From DSBX01 sp046484845 (GTDB taxonomy: Bacteria; Hydrothermota; Tepidihabitantia; Tepidihabitantales; Tepidihabitantaceae), in the NCBI GenBank assembly GCA_046484845.1, contig JAWOIB010000184.1, positions 1 to 13,175 on the forward strand: 13,175 bases of DNA, read 5' to 3'. Positions within the stretch are counted from its first letter, which is position 1. Each line of letters opens with the position of its first letter. Shown in pieces: positions 6,650 to 13,029 of this stretch. The notes under the pieces are model-generated. The model saw only the letters and a list, made by a program, of their open reading frames with translations. It did not search any database and was not told the origin of the DNA. The translations under genes and the position numbers were made by a program.

Positions 6650-7062
6650 ATGAAATCAAGCAGCTGCTGCCGCACCGCGAGCCGTTCCTGTTCGTTGACG
6701 AGGTAACCGCGCTTGACGATGAGCACATTGAGGCCTACCGGGAGATCAGGCCAGACGAGGCTTTCTTCAGGGGCCACTTTCCCGGTTACCCGGTGTTGCC
6801 CGGGGTGCTGATGGTCGAGGCGATTGCGCAGGCCGGCATCCTGATGGTGCTGGCCCGGGGCGAGCGGCGGGCGGGGCGCAAGACCCTGTTCGCGGCGATC
6901 GAGCGGGTGCGTTTCCGCCGCCAGGTACGGCCGGGCGAGCGGCTGCTGTTGACTGCCCGGGTGCTTGGTGGGCGGGCCGGGGTGTACAAGATTGCGGGTG
7001 AGGCCCGGGTCGGCAACGAGATTGCCTGCGAGGCAGTCGTAACCGGGGCGCTACGGGACTGA
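6637..7062 (+). CDS. fabZ: 3-hydroxyacyl-[acyl-carrier-protein] dehydratase
   Basis: FabZ dehydrates (3R)-hydroxyacyl-ACP to trans-2-enoyl-ACP in fatty acid elongation and so competes with LpxA and LpxD for the same hydroxyacyl-ACP. The 141-residue protein has the standard single hot-dog fold. LLPHREPFLFVDEV (10-23) starts the domain, and HFPGYPVLPGVLMVEAIAQ carries the catalytic H47 and E61. The C-terminal half shows the expected strands (AAIERVRFRRQVRPGERL). Length is typical. It overlaps lpxC by 13 bases with its own ribosome binding site, and the lpxA start follows its stop by 5 nt. The lpxC-fabZ-lpxA order is known from several diderm phyla and points to balanced supply of acyl-ACP to lipid A and phospholipid. 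Confidence 0.96.
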   Translation: MLELNEIKQLLPHREPFLFVDEVTALDDEHIEAYREIRPDEAFFRGHFPGYPVLPGVLMVEAIAQAGILMVLARGERRAGRKTLFAAIERVRFRRQVRPGERLLLTARVLGGRAGVYKIAGEARVGNEIACEAVVTGALRD

Positions 7063-7067
7063 AGCGA

Positions 7068-7832
7068 ATGGCGGTTCACCCGACCGCGGTGGTCGAGCCT
7101 GAGGTCGAAATCGGGGTAGGCTGTGATATCGGACCATTCTGCTTCCTGACCGGTCGTACCCGGCTCGGCCGAGGGTGCCGGCTGGCAGCGGGCGTGGCGA
7201 TCGGGGCCGAGCCGATGGACCGCGAGTACGCCGGTGAGGCCACGGAGGTAGTGGTCGGCGCGAGAAGTCTCTTCCACGAGTATGCGACCGTCCACCGCGC
7301 GACCGGCGACGGCGCCCGGACGGTCATCGGCGAGCGCAACCGGGTGATGGCGTATGTTCATGTTGCCCACAACTGCCGGGTCGGCAACGACTGCGTGATC
7401 GCCAACGGCTGTCAACTCGGCGGGTACGTCGAACTGGGCGATGGTGCCAACCTGGGCGGGCTGGCCGGTGTGCACCAGCACTGCCGCGTGGGAGAACTGG
7501 CGATGGTCGGTGCCTGTAGCTATGTCAACCGCGACATCCCGCCCTATGTCGTGGCTCAGGGTCGTCCGTGCCGGGTCCGGGGGCTGAATCACATCGGGCT
7601 GGTCCGGGCCGGGATTCCGGTCGGGGCCAGGGCGGTGCTGAAGAAGGCGTACCGGCTGATCTATCGGTCGAACCTCGGCCTTAGCGCGGCGGTGGCCGTG
7701 ATTGAGCAGGACCTGCTGTCCGAGGCGGCGGTGGTCGGTGGCCGGGACCTGCTGGACCGGCTGCTTGTTTTTGTCGAAACGAGCGGGCGCGGTATCGAAC
7801 TGCGCTCCCGAGAAGAAGAAATGGAGGCATGA
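7068..7832 (+). CDS. lpxA: UDP-N-acetylglucosamine O-acyltransferase
   Basis: LpxA transfers a 3-hydroxyacyl group from ACP to UDP-GlcNAc, the first step of lipid A. The 254-residue length is normal. The N-terminal two thirds are hexapeptide-repeat beta helix. Diagnostic segments are MDREYAGEATEVVVG, EYATVHRATGDG, VHVAHNCRVGND with catalytic histidine H101, GVHQHCRVGELAMVGACS, and PPYVVAQGRPCRVRGLNHIGL leading into the helical C-terminal domain. The glycine in VVAQG is at the place that sets acyl-chain length in the E. coli enzyme. ATG 7068 starts 5 nt after fabZ with only a weak ribosome binding site, so coupled translation is likely. The stop overlaps the next gene (ATGA). lpxB, usually next, is absent from this window. 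Confidence 0.96.
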   Translation: MAVHPTAVVEPEVEIGVGCDIGPFCFLTGRTRLGRGCRLAAGVAIGAEPMDREYAGEATEVVVGARSLFHEYATVHRATGDGARTVIGERNRVMAYVHVAHNCRVGNDCVIANGCQLGGYVELGDGANLGGLAGVHQHCRVGELAMVGACSYVNRDIPPYVVAQGRPCRVRGLNHIGLVRAGIPVGARAVLKKAYRLIYRSNLGLSAAVAVIEQDLLSEAAVVGGRDLLDRLLVFVETSGRGIELRSREEEMEA

Positions 7833-9205
7833 TGAGAATGGCAATGGCTGTTATGGTACTGACGGCGATTCTGCCGGCGCATCCCTGGCCCTGTTTCCAG
7901 GGCGACGCGCGGCACATTGGTCGTTCGGAGCTGGCGGTGGGTGACTCGCTCTGGGTGGCCTGGACGTTTGACGCGCCGGACGAGGTGTCAGGTTCTGCCG
8001 CGGTCAACCGCTCCGGGCAGGTGTTGTTCGGCGCCCGCAACGTGCATCTTTACTGCCTGAACCCGGATGGCAGCCTGGCCTGGGACGCCAACCTGGAGAG
8101 CCTGGGTACGAGCATTTACTACTCGACCCCGGCGCTGGACGAGGAGGGCAACGCTTACATCACGACCAACCGCAGGCTGGTCAAGGTCGATCCGACCGGC
8201 ACGGTTGTCTGGCGTTACCCGGCCCACGCCGCGTGGTCAATCAGCCATTCGCCGGTCATCGGGGCGGACGGCCGGATTTACTTCAGCAGCTACGCCGACT
8301 CGCTCTGCGCGGTGCGGCCGGACGGCATCCTGGACTGGGCGCACCATATCGAGCTCGACTGCAACTCGGTGCCGGCGGTGGGCGACGACGGGCGCGTGTA
8401 CGTGGCGACAACCCGGGGAACAGGCGGTTGGAAGCTGTGGGCGTTCGAACCCGGTGGTGAGGTGGCCTGGACTTTCGGCCTTGATGCCGGGGTGGAGTTC
8501 TCTTCCCCTACGGTCGGCCCGGACTCGACGATCTACGTGGGTGCCGGCCGGTATTTCTACGCCATCCGGCCGGATGGTTCATTGCGGCGGCGCGACAGCC
8601 TGCCTGCAACGATAAACTCCAGCCCGGCGGTCGCAGACGACACTACGCTCTACCTGACCGCGGGGGTCTACCTGTACAGCATGTCGACGGAGACCGGCAT
8701 CCGATGGCGGAAGCACCTGGGCGGGACGAACTACTCGTCACCCGCGGTTGACGCCGACGGCCGGGTTTTTGTCGGTTCTACCCCGACTACCGACCCGGCG
8801 TTCTACGTCATCGCTCCGGACTCGTCGGTGCTCTGGAGCATGACCACAGCCGGGCGAATCTGGGCTTCGCCCGCAATCGGCAGCAGCGGCCGGGTGTATG
8901 TCGGTTGTATGAACGGCACCTTCTACGCGTTCGAGGGGCCGGGGCTGGCGGCGGCCGAGCCGTCCGTGCCCGTGGTCCGGGCAGGCCTTTCCGCGGTGCC
9001 CAGCCCGACCACCGGTCGGGTCCGGCTGGCCGGCTGGCCGAGCATAGAAGCCGTCCGGGTTCGGGTGTTCGACCCGGCCGGCCGATCGGTGGCGGTCCGG
9101 CGCGCCGGCAGCGAACTGGACCTGGGTGGGCTGCCGGCCGGGGTGTACCTGGTCGAAGTCCGGGACCGGGAGTCAGTGGCTGTGGTCCGGGTCAGCAAGC
9201 AGTAG
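7829..9205 (+). CDS. Secreted PQQ-like beta-propeller protein with type IX sorting-like C-terminus
   Basis: The 458-residue protein begins with a signal peptide (MMRMAMAVMVLTAILPAHP). Eight repeats follow, each with the core (S/A)-(S/T)-P-A-(V/I)-x-x-(D/S)-G-R-(V/I)-Y-(V/F). They start near residues 55, 99, 140, 180, 225, 264, 303 and 346, 39 to 45 residues apart, which fits an eight-bladed PQQ-like (quinoprotein-type) propeller. I see no PQQ-binding residues that I could name, so enzyme activity should not be assumed; these repeats often serve as structural or adhesion modules. Residues 388-458 (AVPSPTTGRVRL, VRVRVFDPAGR, LDLGGLPAGVYLVEV, VVRVSKQ) match the type A C-terminal sorting domain of type IX secretion substrates. 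ATGs at 7829, 7832 and 7838 are possible starts; GGAGG (7823-7827) is best spaced for 7832 or 7838. It overlaps lpxA by 4 bases although its role in lipid A synthesis is unclear. Confidence 0.87.
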   Translation: MMRMAMAVMVLTAILPAHPWPCFQGDARHIGRSELAVGDSLWVAWTFDAPDEVSGSAAVNRSGQVLFGARNVHLYCLNPDGSLAWDANLESLGTSIYYSTPALDEEGNAYITTNRRLVKVDPTGTVVWRYPAHAAWSISHSPVIGADGRIYFSSYADSLCAVRPDGILDWAHHIELDCNSVPAVGDDGRVYVATTRGTGGWKLWAFEPGGEVAWTFGLDAGVEFSSPTVGPDSTIYVGAGRYFYAIRPDGSLRRRDSLPATINSSPAVADDTTLYLTAGVYLYSMSTETGIRWRKHLGGTNYSSPAVDADGRVFVGSTPTTDPAFYVIAPDSSVLWSMTTAGRIWASPAIGSSGRVYVGCMNGTFYAFEGPGLAAAEPSVPVVRAGLSAVPSPTTGRVRLAGWPSIEAVRVRVFDPAGRSVAVRRAGSELDLGGLPAGVYLVEVRDRESVAVVRVSKQ

Positions 9206-9215
9206 CGGCCAGCCA

Positions 9216-10520
9216 GTGGATTACCGGGGCGCGGTCGCGTTTCTCGACAGCCTGGTCAACTACGAGAAGGCTGCCCGGCCCAGGAACGAGTTCAAGCTCG
9301 ACGCGGTGCGGTCGCTGCTTGCGCTGGCGGGTGAGCCCCAGTTGCGGCTGAACCGGACCGTGTTGGTGGCCGGCACCAAGGGCAAGGGGTCGGTCTGCTA
9401 CCTGCTTGAAGCGGCCCTGCGTGGATGCGGGCTCAGCACCGGGATGTTCGTCTCGCCGCATGTCCGTTCGGTGCGCGAGCGAATCCAGCTTGACGGGCGA
9501 CCAATATCACGGCGGGTCTTTGCGGCCGCGGTGGCGCGTTTCGTGCCGTTGGTCAGACGGCAGCCGGTAAGCTACTTTGAGCTGACCGCGGCGCTTGCGT
9601 TCGACATTTTCGCGCGGCGCCGGGTCGACCGGGCGGTGGTCGAGGTCGGGCTCGGCGGGCGGCTCGACGCCACGAACCTCTGCGAGCCGGACATATCGGT
9701 CATCACCCGCATCGGGCTGGACCATACCGAAGTGCTGGGCCGAACGCTCGGGCGCATCGCGGGCGAGAAGGCCGGGATAATGCGCGCCGGCCGACCGGTC
9801 GTGCTGGGCGAGCAGGTCCCGGTGGTGGCGGACGTCTTGGCGCGGCAGGCGGGGGAACGCGGGGCGACCATAGTCCGGGCGGACCGCCAGGTGCGGACCT
9901 GGGACCGCCGGGTGAAGCCGGATGGGCAGGAGCTGTCGGTACTGGGCGAGCTGGGCGGTGGCAGGTTCGTCCTGTCGCTGCTGGGCAGGCACCAGCTTGA
10001 GAACTGCCGGACCGCGCTGGCCGTGCTCGGGGTCATCGCCCGGTCGGACGAGCGGGTCCGGTTCGGGCCCGCGACGGCCGGCATGGAGCGGGTGCGGATA
10101 CCCGGCCGGTGCGAGGTCGTCGGACGCGAGCCGTTGGTCGTCGTTGATTCCTGTCACAACCCGGATTCCGGCGCTGCGCTGGCAGGTGTGATTGAGGAGC
10201 ACCTGTCGGGGCGGGTGATACTGGTCTATGGCTCGCTGCGCGGCAAGCGGGTGGCGGCGACGGTCCGACCGCTTGCGCAGTTGGTGGAGCGGGCGGTGCT
10301 GACTCGGCCGAACTCGCCGCGAGCGGCGCGGCTGGCCGAGGTCCGGAAGGCATTCACCCGGCTCGGCATTGTCCACGAGGCCCGGGAGAGGGTGCCGGAT
10401 GCTGTGCACCGGGCGCTGGAGCTCTCCGCCGGGCGACTGCCGGTGGTGGTGGCGGGTTCGTTCTACGTCGCGGGCGAGGCGCTGGCGGTGCTGGCCCCGG
10501 AACGCGAGACCGCCGGCTAG
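9216..10520 (+). CDS. folC: Bifunctional folylpolyglutamate synthase / dihydrofolate synthase
   Basis: FolC is a Mur-ligase-type ATP-dependent ligase that adds glutamate to dihydropteroate or folate in the cytoplasm. The 434-residue protein, starting at GTG 9216, begins VDYRGAVAFLDSLVNYEK, the usual family N-terminus. The P-loop is GTKGKGS (53-59). Next come SPHVRSVRERI (80-90), VEVGLGGRLDATN (142-154), LDHTEVLG (168-175) and GEKAGI. The C-terminal domain has VVDSCHNPDS (from 310), where most members read D-G-A-H-N-P, and GSFYVAGEAL. One gene of this kind usually serves both activities. An ATG far upstream (9126) is inside the propeller gene in another frame and adds unrelated residues. There is no ribosome binding site and only 10 nt after the previous stop. 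The stop TAG (10518-10520) shares bases with the stop of the convergent rarA. Confidence 0.94.
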   Translation: MDYRGAVAFLDSLVNYEKAARPRNEFKLDAVRSLLALAGEPQLRLNRTVLVAGTKGKGSVCYLLEAALRGCGLSTGMFVSPHVRSVRERIQLDGRPISRRVFAAAVARFVPLVRRQPVSYFELTAALAFDIFARRRVDRAVVEVGLGGRLDATNLCEPDISVITRIGLDHTEVLGRTLGRIAGEKAGIMRAGRPVVLGEQVPVVADVLARQAGERGATIVRADRQVRTWDRRVKPDGQELSVLGELGGGRFVLSLLGRHQLENCRTALAVLGVIARSDERVRFGPATAGMERVRIPGRCEVVGREPLVVVDSCHNPDSGAALAGVIEEHLSGRVILVYGSLRGKRVAATVRPLAQLVERAVLTRPNSPRAARLAEVRKAFTRLGIVHEARERVPDAVHRALELSAGRLPVVVAGSFYVAGEALAVLAPERETAG

Positions 10521-11857
10521 CCGGACTGGTCTTCGGTTTCCGGTGGCTGTTCCTGCCGGCCGACTCCGCGTTTGCGGAGTTCCTGCTCGAAACCGCGGTC
10601 CGTGGGCCGGTAGTAGCGCCGGTCGGACAGCCCCGGGGGGAGGTGCTGCTGTTCGACCCGGGCGCCCTCGAAATCGTGGGCGTATTTGTACTCCCGGCCG
10701 TAGCCTAGTTCCTTCATCAGCCGGGTCGGGGCGTTGCGCAGGTGCAGTGGCACAGGCGCGGTGGCGGTTTCCAGCGCGTCCCGCTTCGCGGCCTGGTAGG
10801 CAAGGTAGGTCGCGTTCGACTTTGGGGCCAGCGCCAGGTAGATGACCGCCTCGGCGAGCGCGGTGTTGCCCTCGGGCAGGCCGATGAACTCGACCGCCTG
10901 CCGTGCCGCAGTTGCGATGACCAGCGCGTTGGGGTTTGCCATTCCCACGTCCTCAGACGCGAACCGGACCAGCCGGCGGGCGACGTAGAGCGGGTCCTCC
11001 CCGGCTTCGATCATCCGGGCCAGCCAGTAGAGTCCACCGTCGGGGTCTGAGTCGCGTAGTGACTTGTGCAGGGCGGAGATGAGGTTGTAGTGTTGCTCGC
11101 CGGACTTATCGTAGAGCAGAAACTTGCGCTGGATGACTTCGCGGGTCAGCCCGGCCGTGGGCCGACGCCGGCCGTCCGAGTCGGGCTCCGCGGCCCCGGC
11201 GACCAGCTCGAGCGCGGTCAGCGCGGCACGGGCATCGCCCTGGGCGACCATCGCGAGCAGGTCGAACGAGTCTTCAGTCAGTTCGACGTTCAGCCCGGCC
11301 AGACCTTCACTGCTCTTTAGCGCTCGGCGCATGAGCAGCTTGAGTTCGTCCGGCCCGAGCGGTTCCAGCACGTACACCCGGGACCGGGACAGGAGCGGCG
11401 CGATGACCTCGAAGGAAGGGTTTTCGGTGGTGGCGCCGACCATCGTGATGAGGCCGGACTCGACGTGGGGCAGGAAGGCGTCCTGCTGGGCCTTGTTGAA
11501 GCGATGGATCTCGTCGACGAACAGCACCGTCCGGCGATTGTGCAGGGCCAGGTCCTGCTCGGCTGCCGCCACCACCGCGCGTACGTCCTTGACCCCGGCC
11601 GACACAGCCGAGAAGCGGACGAAGCGGGCCTTAGTGTAACCGGCCATCGTCAGCGCGAGGCTGGTCTTGCCGCAGCCCGGCGGACCCCAGAGGATCATCG
11701 AATGTAGTTCGCCGCGTTCTATGGCCCGACGCAGGGGTCGGCCCGGGCCGACAAGGTGGTCCTGGCCGACGATGGCATCCAGGTCCGGTGGGCGGAGCCG
11801 CTCCGCGAGCGGGGCGGTGGGCGTTGGACCCTGCGGTTCCGAGGTGGCAGGCTGCAT
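10517..11857 (-). CDS. rarA: Replication-associated recombination AAA+ ATPase RarA (MgsA)
   Basis: RarA acts at stalled replication forks and single-strand gaps, and is related to clamp-loader and RuvB ATPases. The 446-residue protein shows the family order. The start is APLAERLRPPDLDAIVGQDHLVG, then Walker A GPPGCGKT (58-65), Walker B VLFVDEIHRFNKAQQDAFLPHVE (from 111), sensor 1 GATTENPSFE (141-150) and arginine-finger region LLSRSRVYVL (156-164). The C-terminal tetramerisation half includes HYNLISALHKSLRDSDPDGGLYWLARM, FASEDVGMANP and GREYKYAHDF. It is the only large gene on the - strand. It converges on folC with the two stop codons inside one CTAG, and diverges from secA. No ribosome binding site precedes its ATG; the promoter lies so close that the message should be leaderless. 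Confidence 0.97.
   Translation of the reverse strand: MQPATSEPQGPTPTAPLAERLRPPDLDAIVGQDHLVGPGRPLRRAIERGELHSMILWGPPGCGKTSLALTMAGYTKARFVRFSAVSAGVKDVRAVVAAAEQDLALHNRRTVLFVDEIHRFNKAQQDAFLPHVESGLITMVGATTENPSFEVIAPLLSRSRVYVLEPLGPDELKLLMRRALKSSEGLAGLNVELTEDSFDLLAMVAQGDARAALTALELVAGAAEPDSDGRRRPTAGLTREVIQRKFLLYDKSGEQHYNLISALHKSLRDSDPDGGLYWLARMIEAGEDPLYVARRLVRFASEDVGMANPNALVIATAARQAVEFIGLPEGNTALAEAVIYLALAPKSNATYLAYQAAKRDALETATAPVPLHLRNAPTRLMKELGYGREYKYAHDFEGARVEQQHLPPGLSDRRYYRPTDRGFEQELRKRGVGRQEQPPETEDQSG
10563..10580. terminator. Possible hairpin between convergent folC and rarA ends
   Basis: ACTCCGC and GCGGAGT form a perfect 7-bp stem around GTTT, 43 nt beyond the folC stop and inside the rarA 3' coding end. 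It could help stop folC transcripts. No T tract follows on the + strand, so this is a weak call. No other terminator-like structure is seen at this junction. Confidence 0.25.
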
Positions 11858-11863
11858 GGTCAG

Positions 11864-11891
11864 ATTATTCCGGTCGGCGGGATGATGTCAA
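11864..11891 (-). promoter_or_regulatory. Sigma70-type promoter of rarA, leaderless geometry
   Basis: On the - strand a perfect -35 TTGACA (11891-11886) is followed by a 16-bp spacer and a -10 AATAAT (11869-11864). An alternative -10, TAATCT, gives an 18-bp spacer. Six bases separate AATAAT from the rarA ATG (11857), so a start 7 nt below the -10 would fall on the A of the ATG. There is no Shine-Dalgarno between them, which agrees with a leaderless message. Confidence 0.75.
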
Positions 11892-11960
11892 ACCGGTGAA
11901 GGTTGGCGTGGCGCCGTCTCCATCGGTCCCTTCTACCTCGCTCCCAACTGCGTCCCCCCA

Positions 11961-12140
11961 GCTACCGGGGGAGCCGTCGGGGTAGCCGTCCCCGGAGCCG
12001 TACCGGTAGCGATACCCCTGGCCGTCACCCTGGCCGTACCCGTAGCCCTACCCTCAGCCGTCACCCTGGCCGTCATCCTGGCCACCCCGGGAGCCACCCC
12101 GGAGGGGGTCACCGGAGCCGCAGGGGAAGCCAGGGGGGGA
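11961..12140. repeat. Degenerate 12-bp tandem repeat, about 15 units in strict phase
   Basis: Cut every 12 bases from 11961, nearly all units to 12140 begin GCC or a near variant. Examples are GCCGTCACCCTG (12021 and again at 12057), GCCGTACCCGTA (12033), GCCGTCATCCTG (12069), GCCGTACCGGTA (11997), GCCACCCCGGGA (12081) and GCCAGGGGGGGA (12129). No indel breaks the phase over 180 bases. The flanks (from about 11949 and to about 12176) look like weaker units. On the + strand the units are C-rich up to about 12104 and G-rich afterwards. One + frame is open through the array and would give a period-four hydrophobic peptide (for example AVTLAVPVALPSAVTLAV), but it lacks ATG, GTG or TTG ahead of the array. 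Other frames are broken or low complexity. I cannot assign a function. Confidence 0.8.
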
Positions 12141-12168
12141 ACGGCCCCGGGGATGGCTCCCGGGATGG
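12082..12168. repeat. Large imperfect inverted repeat flanking a G-rich loop
   Basis: The 21 bases at 12082-12102 are the reverse complement of 12147-12168 except for one inserted base and one mismatch. The two arms are separated by 44 bases. It overlaps the end of the 12-bp repeat. Just inside and beyond the right arm, runs GGGG, GGG, GGGG and GGGG (12149-12175) could form a G-quadruplex on the + strand. It may be a cruciform, a protein-binding site, or a by-product of repeat inversion. Confidence 0.65.
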
Positions 12169-12176
12169 GGTGGGGA

Positions 12177-12415
12177 TGGTCGCCCAGACCGGCTAACTCA
12201 TCTACATCGCGTTAGATAGTCCGCCGGGCGGTCAGCGGTCCGCAACTGGGCGGAAAGCCGGGCGCCTCGCCGGTGTATAACTCTGCGCATTGACCCGGGC
12301 GCAGGCCCGGGCGGGAAGCGAAGATTCGACACCGAGGCACCAGGAGCCGCCGCTCCGGGGTTGGCTGGAACTGCCGAACAGGATTGCGGCCGGTAGCCGT
12401 GGGCGGGGCATGTGC
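12177..12415. other. Gene-free remainder of the rarA-secA region
   Basis: No supported gene or RNA is seen here. A perfect 7-bp hairpin (CCCGGGC, loop GCAG, GCCCGGG; 12294-12311) and a small GGAGC/GCTCC hairpin (12343-12356) are present. Neither has a T tract. I looked for tRNA, tmRNA and RNase P signatures and did not find a convincing one. A TATAAC (12275-12280) has no matching -35. Confidence 0.5.
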
Positions 12416-12443
12416 TTGACAGTCTTGGACTCAGTCGTAGAAT
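12416..12443 (+). promoter_or_regulatory. Sigma70-type promoter of the secA fragment, near-leaderless geometry
   Basis: A perfect -35 TTGACA (12416-12421), a 16-bp spacer and a -10 TAGAAT (12438-12443) precede ATG 12453. Transcription 7 nt after the -10 would start at about 12450, leaving an untranslated leader of at most a few bases. AAGG sits immediately before the ATG, too close for a normal ribosome binding site. Confidence 0.8.
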
Positions 12444-12452
12444 CACAAGGGG

Positions 12453-13013
12453 ATGTTAGATGTTATCCTCGGTAAGCTCTTCGGTACCAAGAACGAGCGT
12501 GAACTCAAGCGGCTGTGGGGCCGGGTTGAGGATATCAACGCCGTTTTTGAGAGCCTGAGGGGCATTTCCGCCACCGATCTTCCTGCGAAGACCGAAGATC
12601 TCGTCCGTCGTGTCCGGGACGGGGAGTTGCTTGATGACCTGGTGCCGGAGGCATTTGCGCTCGTGAAGTGGTCCTGCACGTTTCTGCTCGGCAAGGAATG
12701 GCTGGTCGCGGATACGATGCAACGCTGGAATATGGTCCCGTTCGATGTCCAGCTCATCGGCGGAATGGTGCTGCACGAGGGCAGGATTGCCGAGATGCGT
12801 ACCGGTGAGGGTAAGACCCTGGTCGCGACGATGCCTCTGTACCTGAACGCGCTGTCCAAGAAGGGCGCACAGCTCGTGACGGTCAATGACTACCTGGCCC
12901 GGCGCGACCGGGAGTGGATGGGACCGGTTTGCGAGTCGCTGGGTCTGACCGTCGGGGTCATCCAGCAGGGGATGACTCCGGAGGAACGCCTGCCGATGTA
13001 CCGGGCGGACTGA
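12453..13013 (+). pseudogene. secA: Truncated SecA, N-terminal 186 residues only
   Basis: Full SecA, the ATPase motor of Sec protein export, has about 800-1100 residues. Here the N-terminal part is well preserved: VPFDVQLIGGMVLHEGRIAEM with the Q-motif glutamine Q100, Walker A TGEGKT (117-122), VTVNDYLARRD (143-152) and GVIQQGMTPEER. W-N-M-V-P ahead of the Q-motif resembles FCB-group SecA. The protein then ends at YRAD followed by TGA, exactly where SecA normally continues ITYGTNNEFGFDYLRDN. Walker B, the preprotein cross-linking domain and everything after are missing. No other frame beyond 13010 restores SecA, so this is a loss of sequence rather than a frameshift. It cannot be a working translocase on its own. 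It keeps a good promoter and an undamaged frame, so the break looks recent, or is an assembly join. Confidence 0.85.
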
Positions 13014-13029
13014 AATAAAAGATCCGCAT

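Noticed and set aside
11903..12196. 97-residue + frame rich in HPGR/SR repeats from a TTG start, in the rarA-secA region
   Set aside because: It is one of several frames kept open by the GC-rich 12-bp repeat. It has a weak start, no ribosome binding site and no family resemblance.
11953..12213. + frame giving P-W-P-S-P-W-P-Y-P repeats broken only by TAG codons, hinting at amber recoding
   Set aside because: rpsA, the propeller gene, folC and rarA all end in TAG, so TAG is a normal stop here. The three TAGs fall at the same repeat phase because the repeat unit contains GTAGCC.
12294..12345. tRNA- or tmRNA-like 3' end (GATTCGACACC...CACCA) near the hairpin
   Set aside because: The T-arm does not pair and no acceptor or anticodon arm can be built upstream.
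12198..12446. 82-residue antisense frame upstream of secA
   Set aside because: It has a GTG start with no ribosome binding site, runs through the secA promoter, and its low-complexity sequence is not recognisable.
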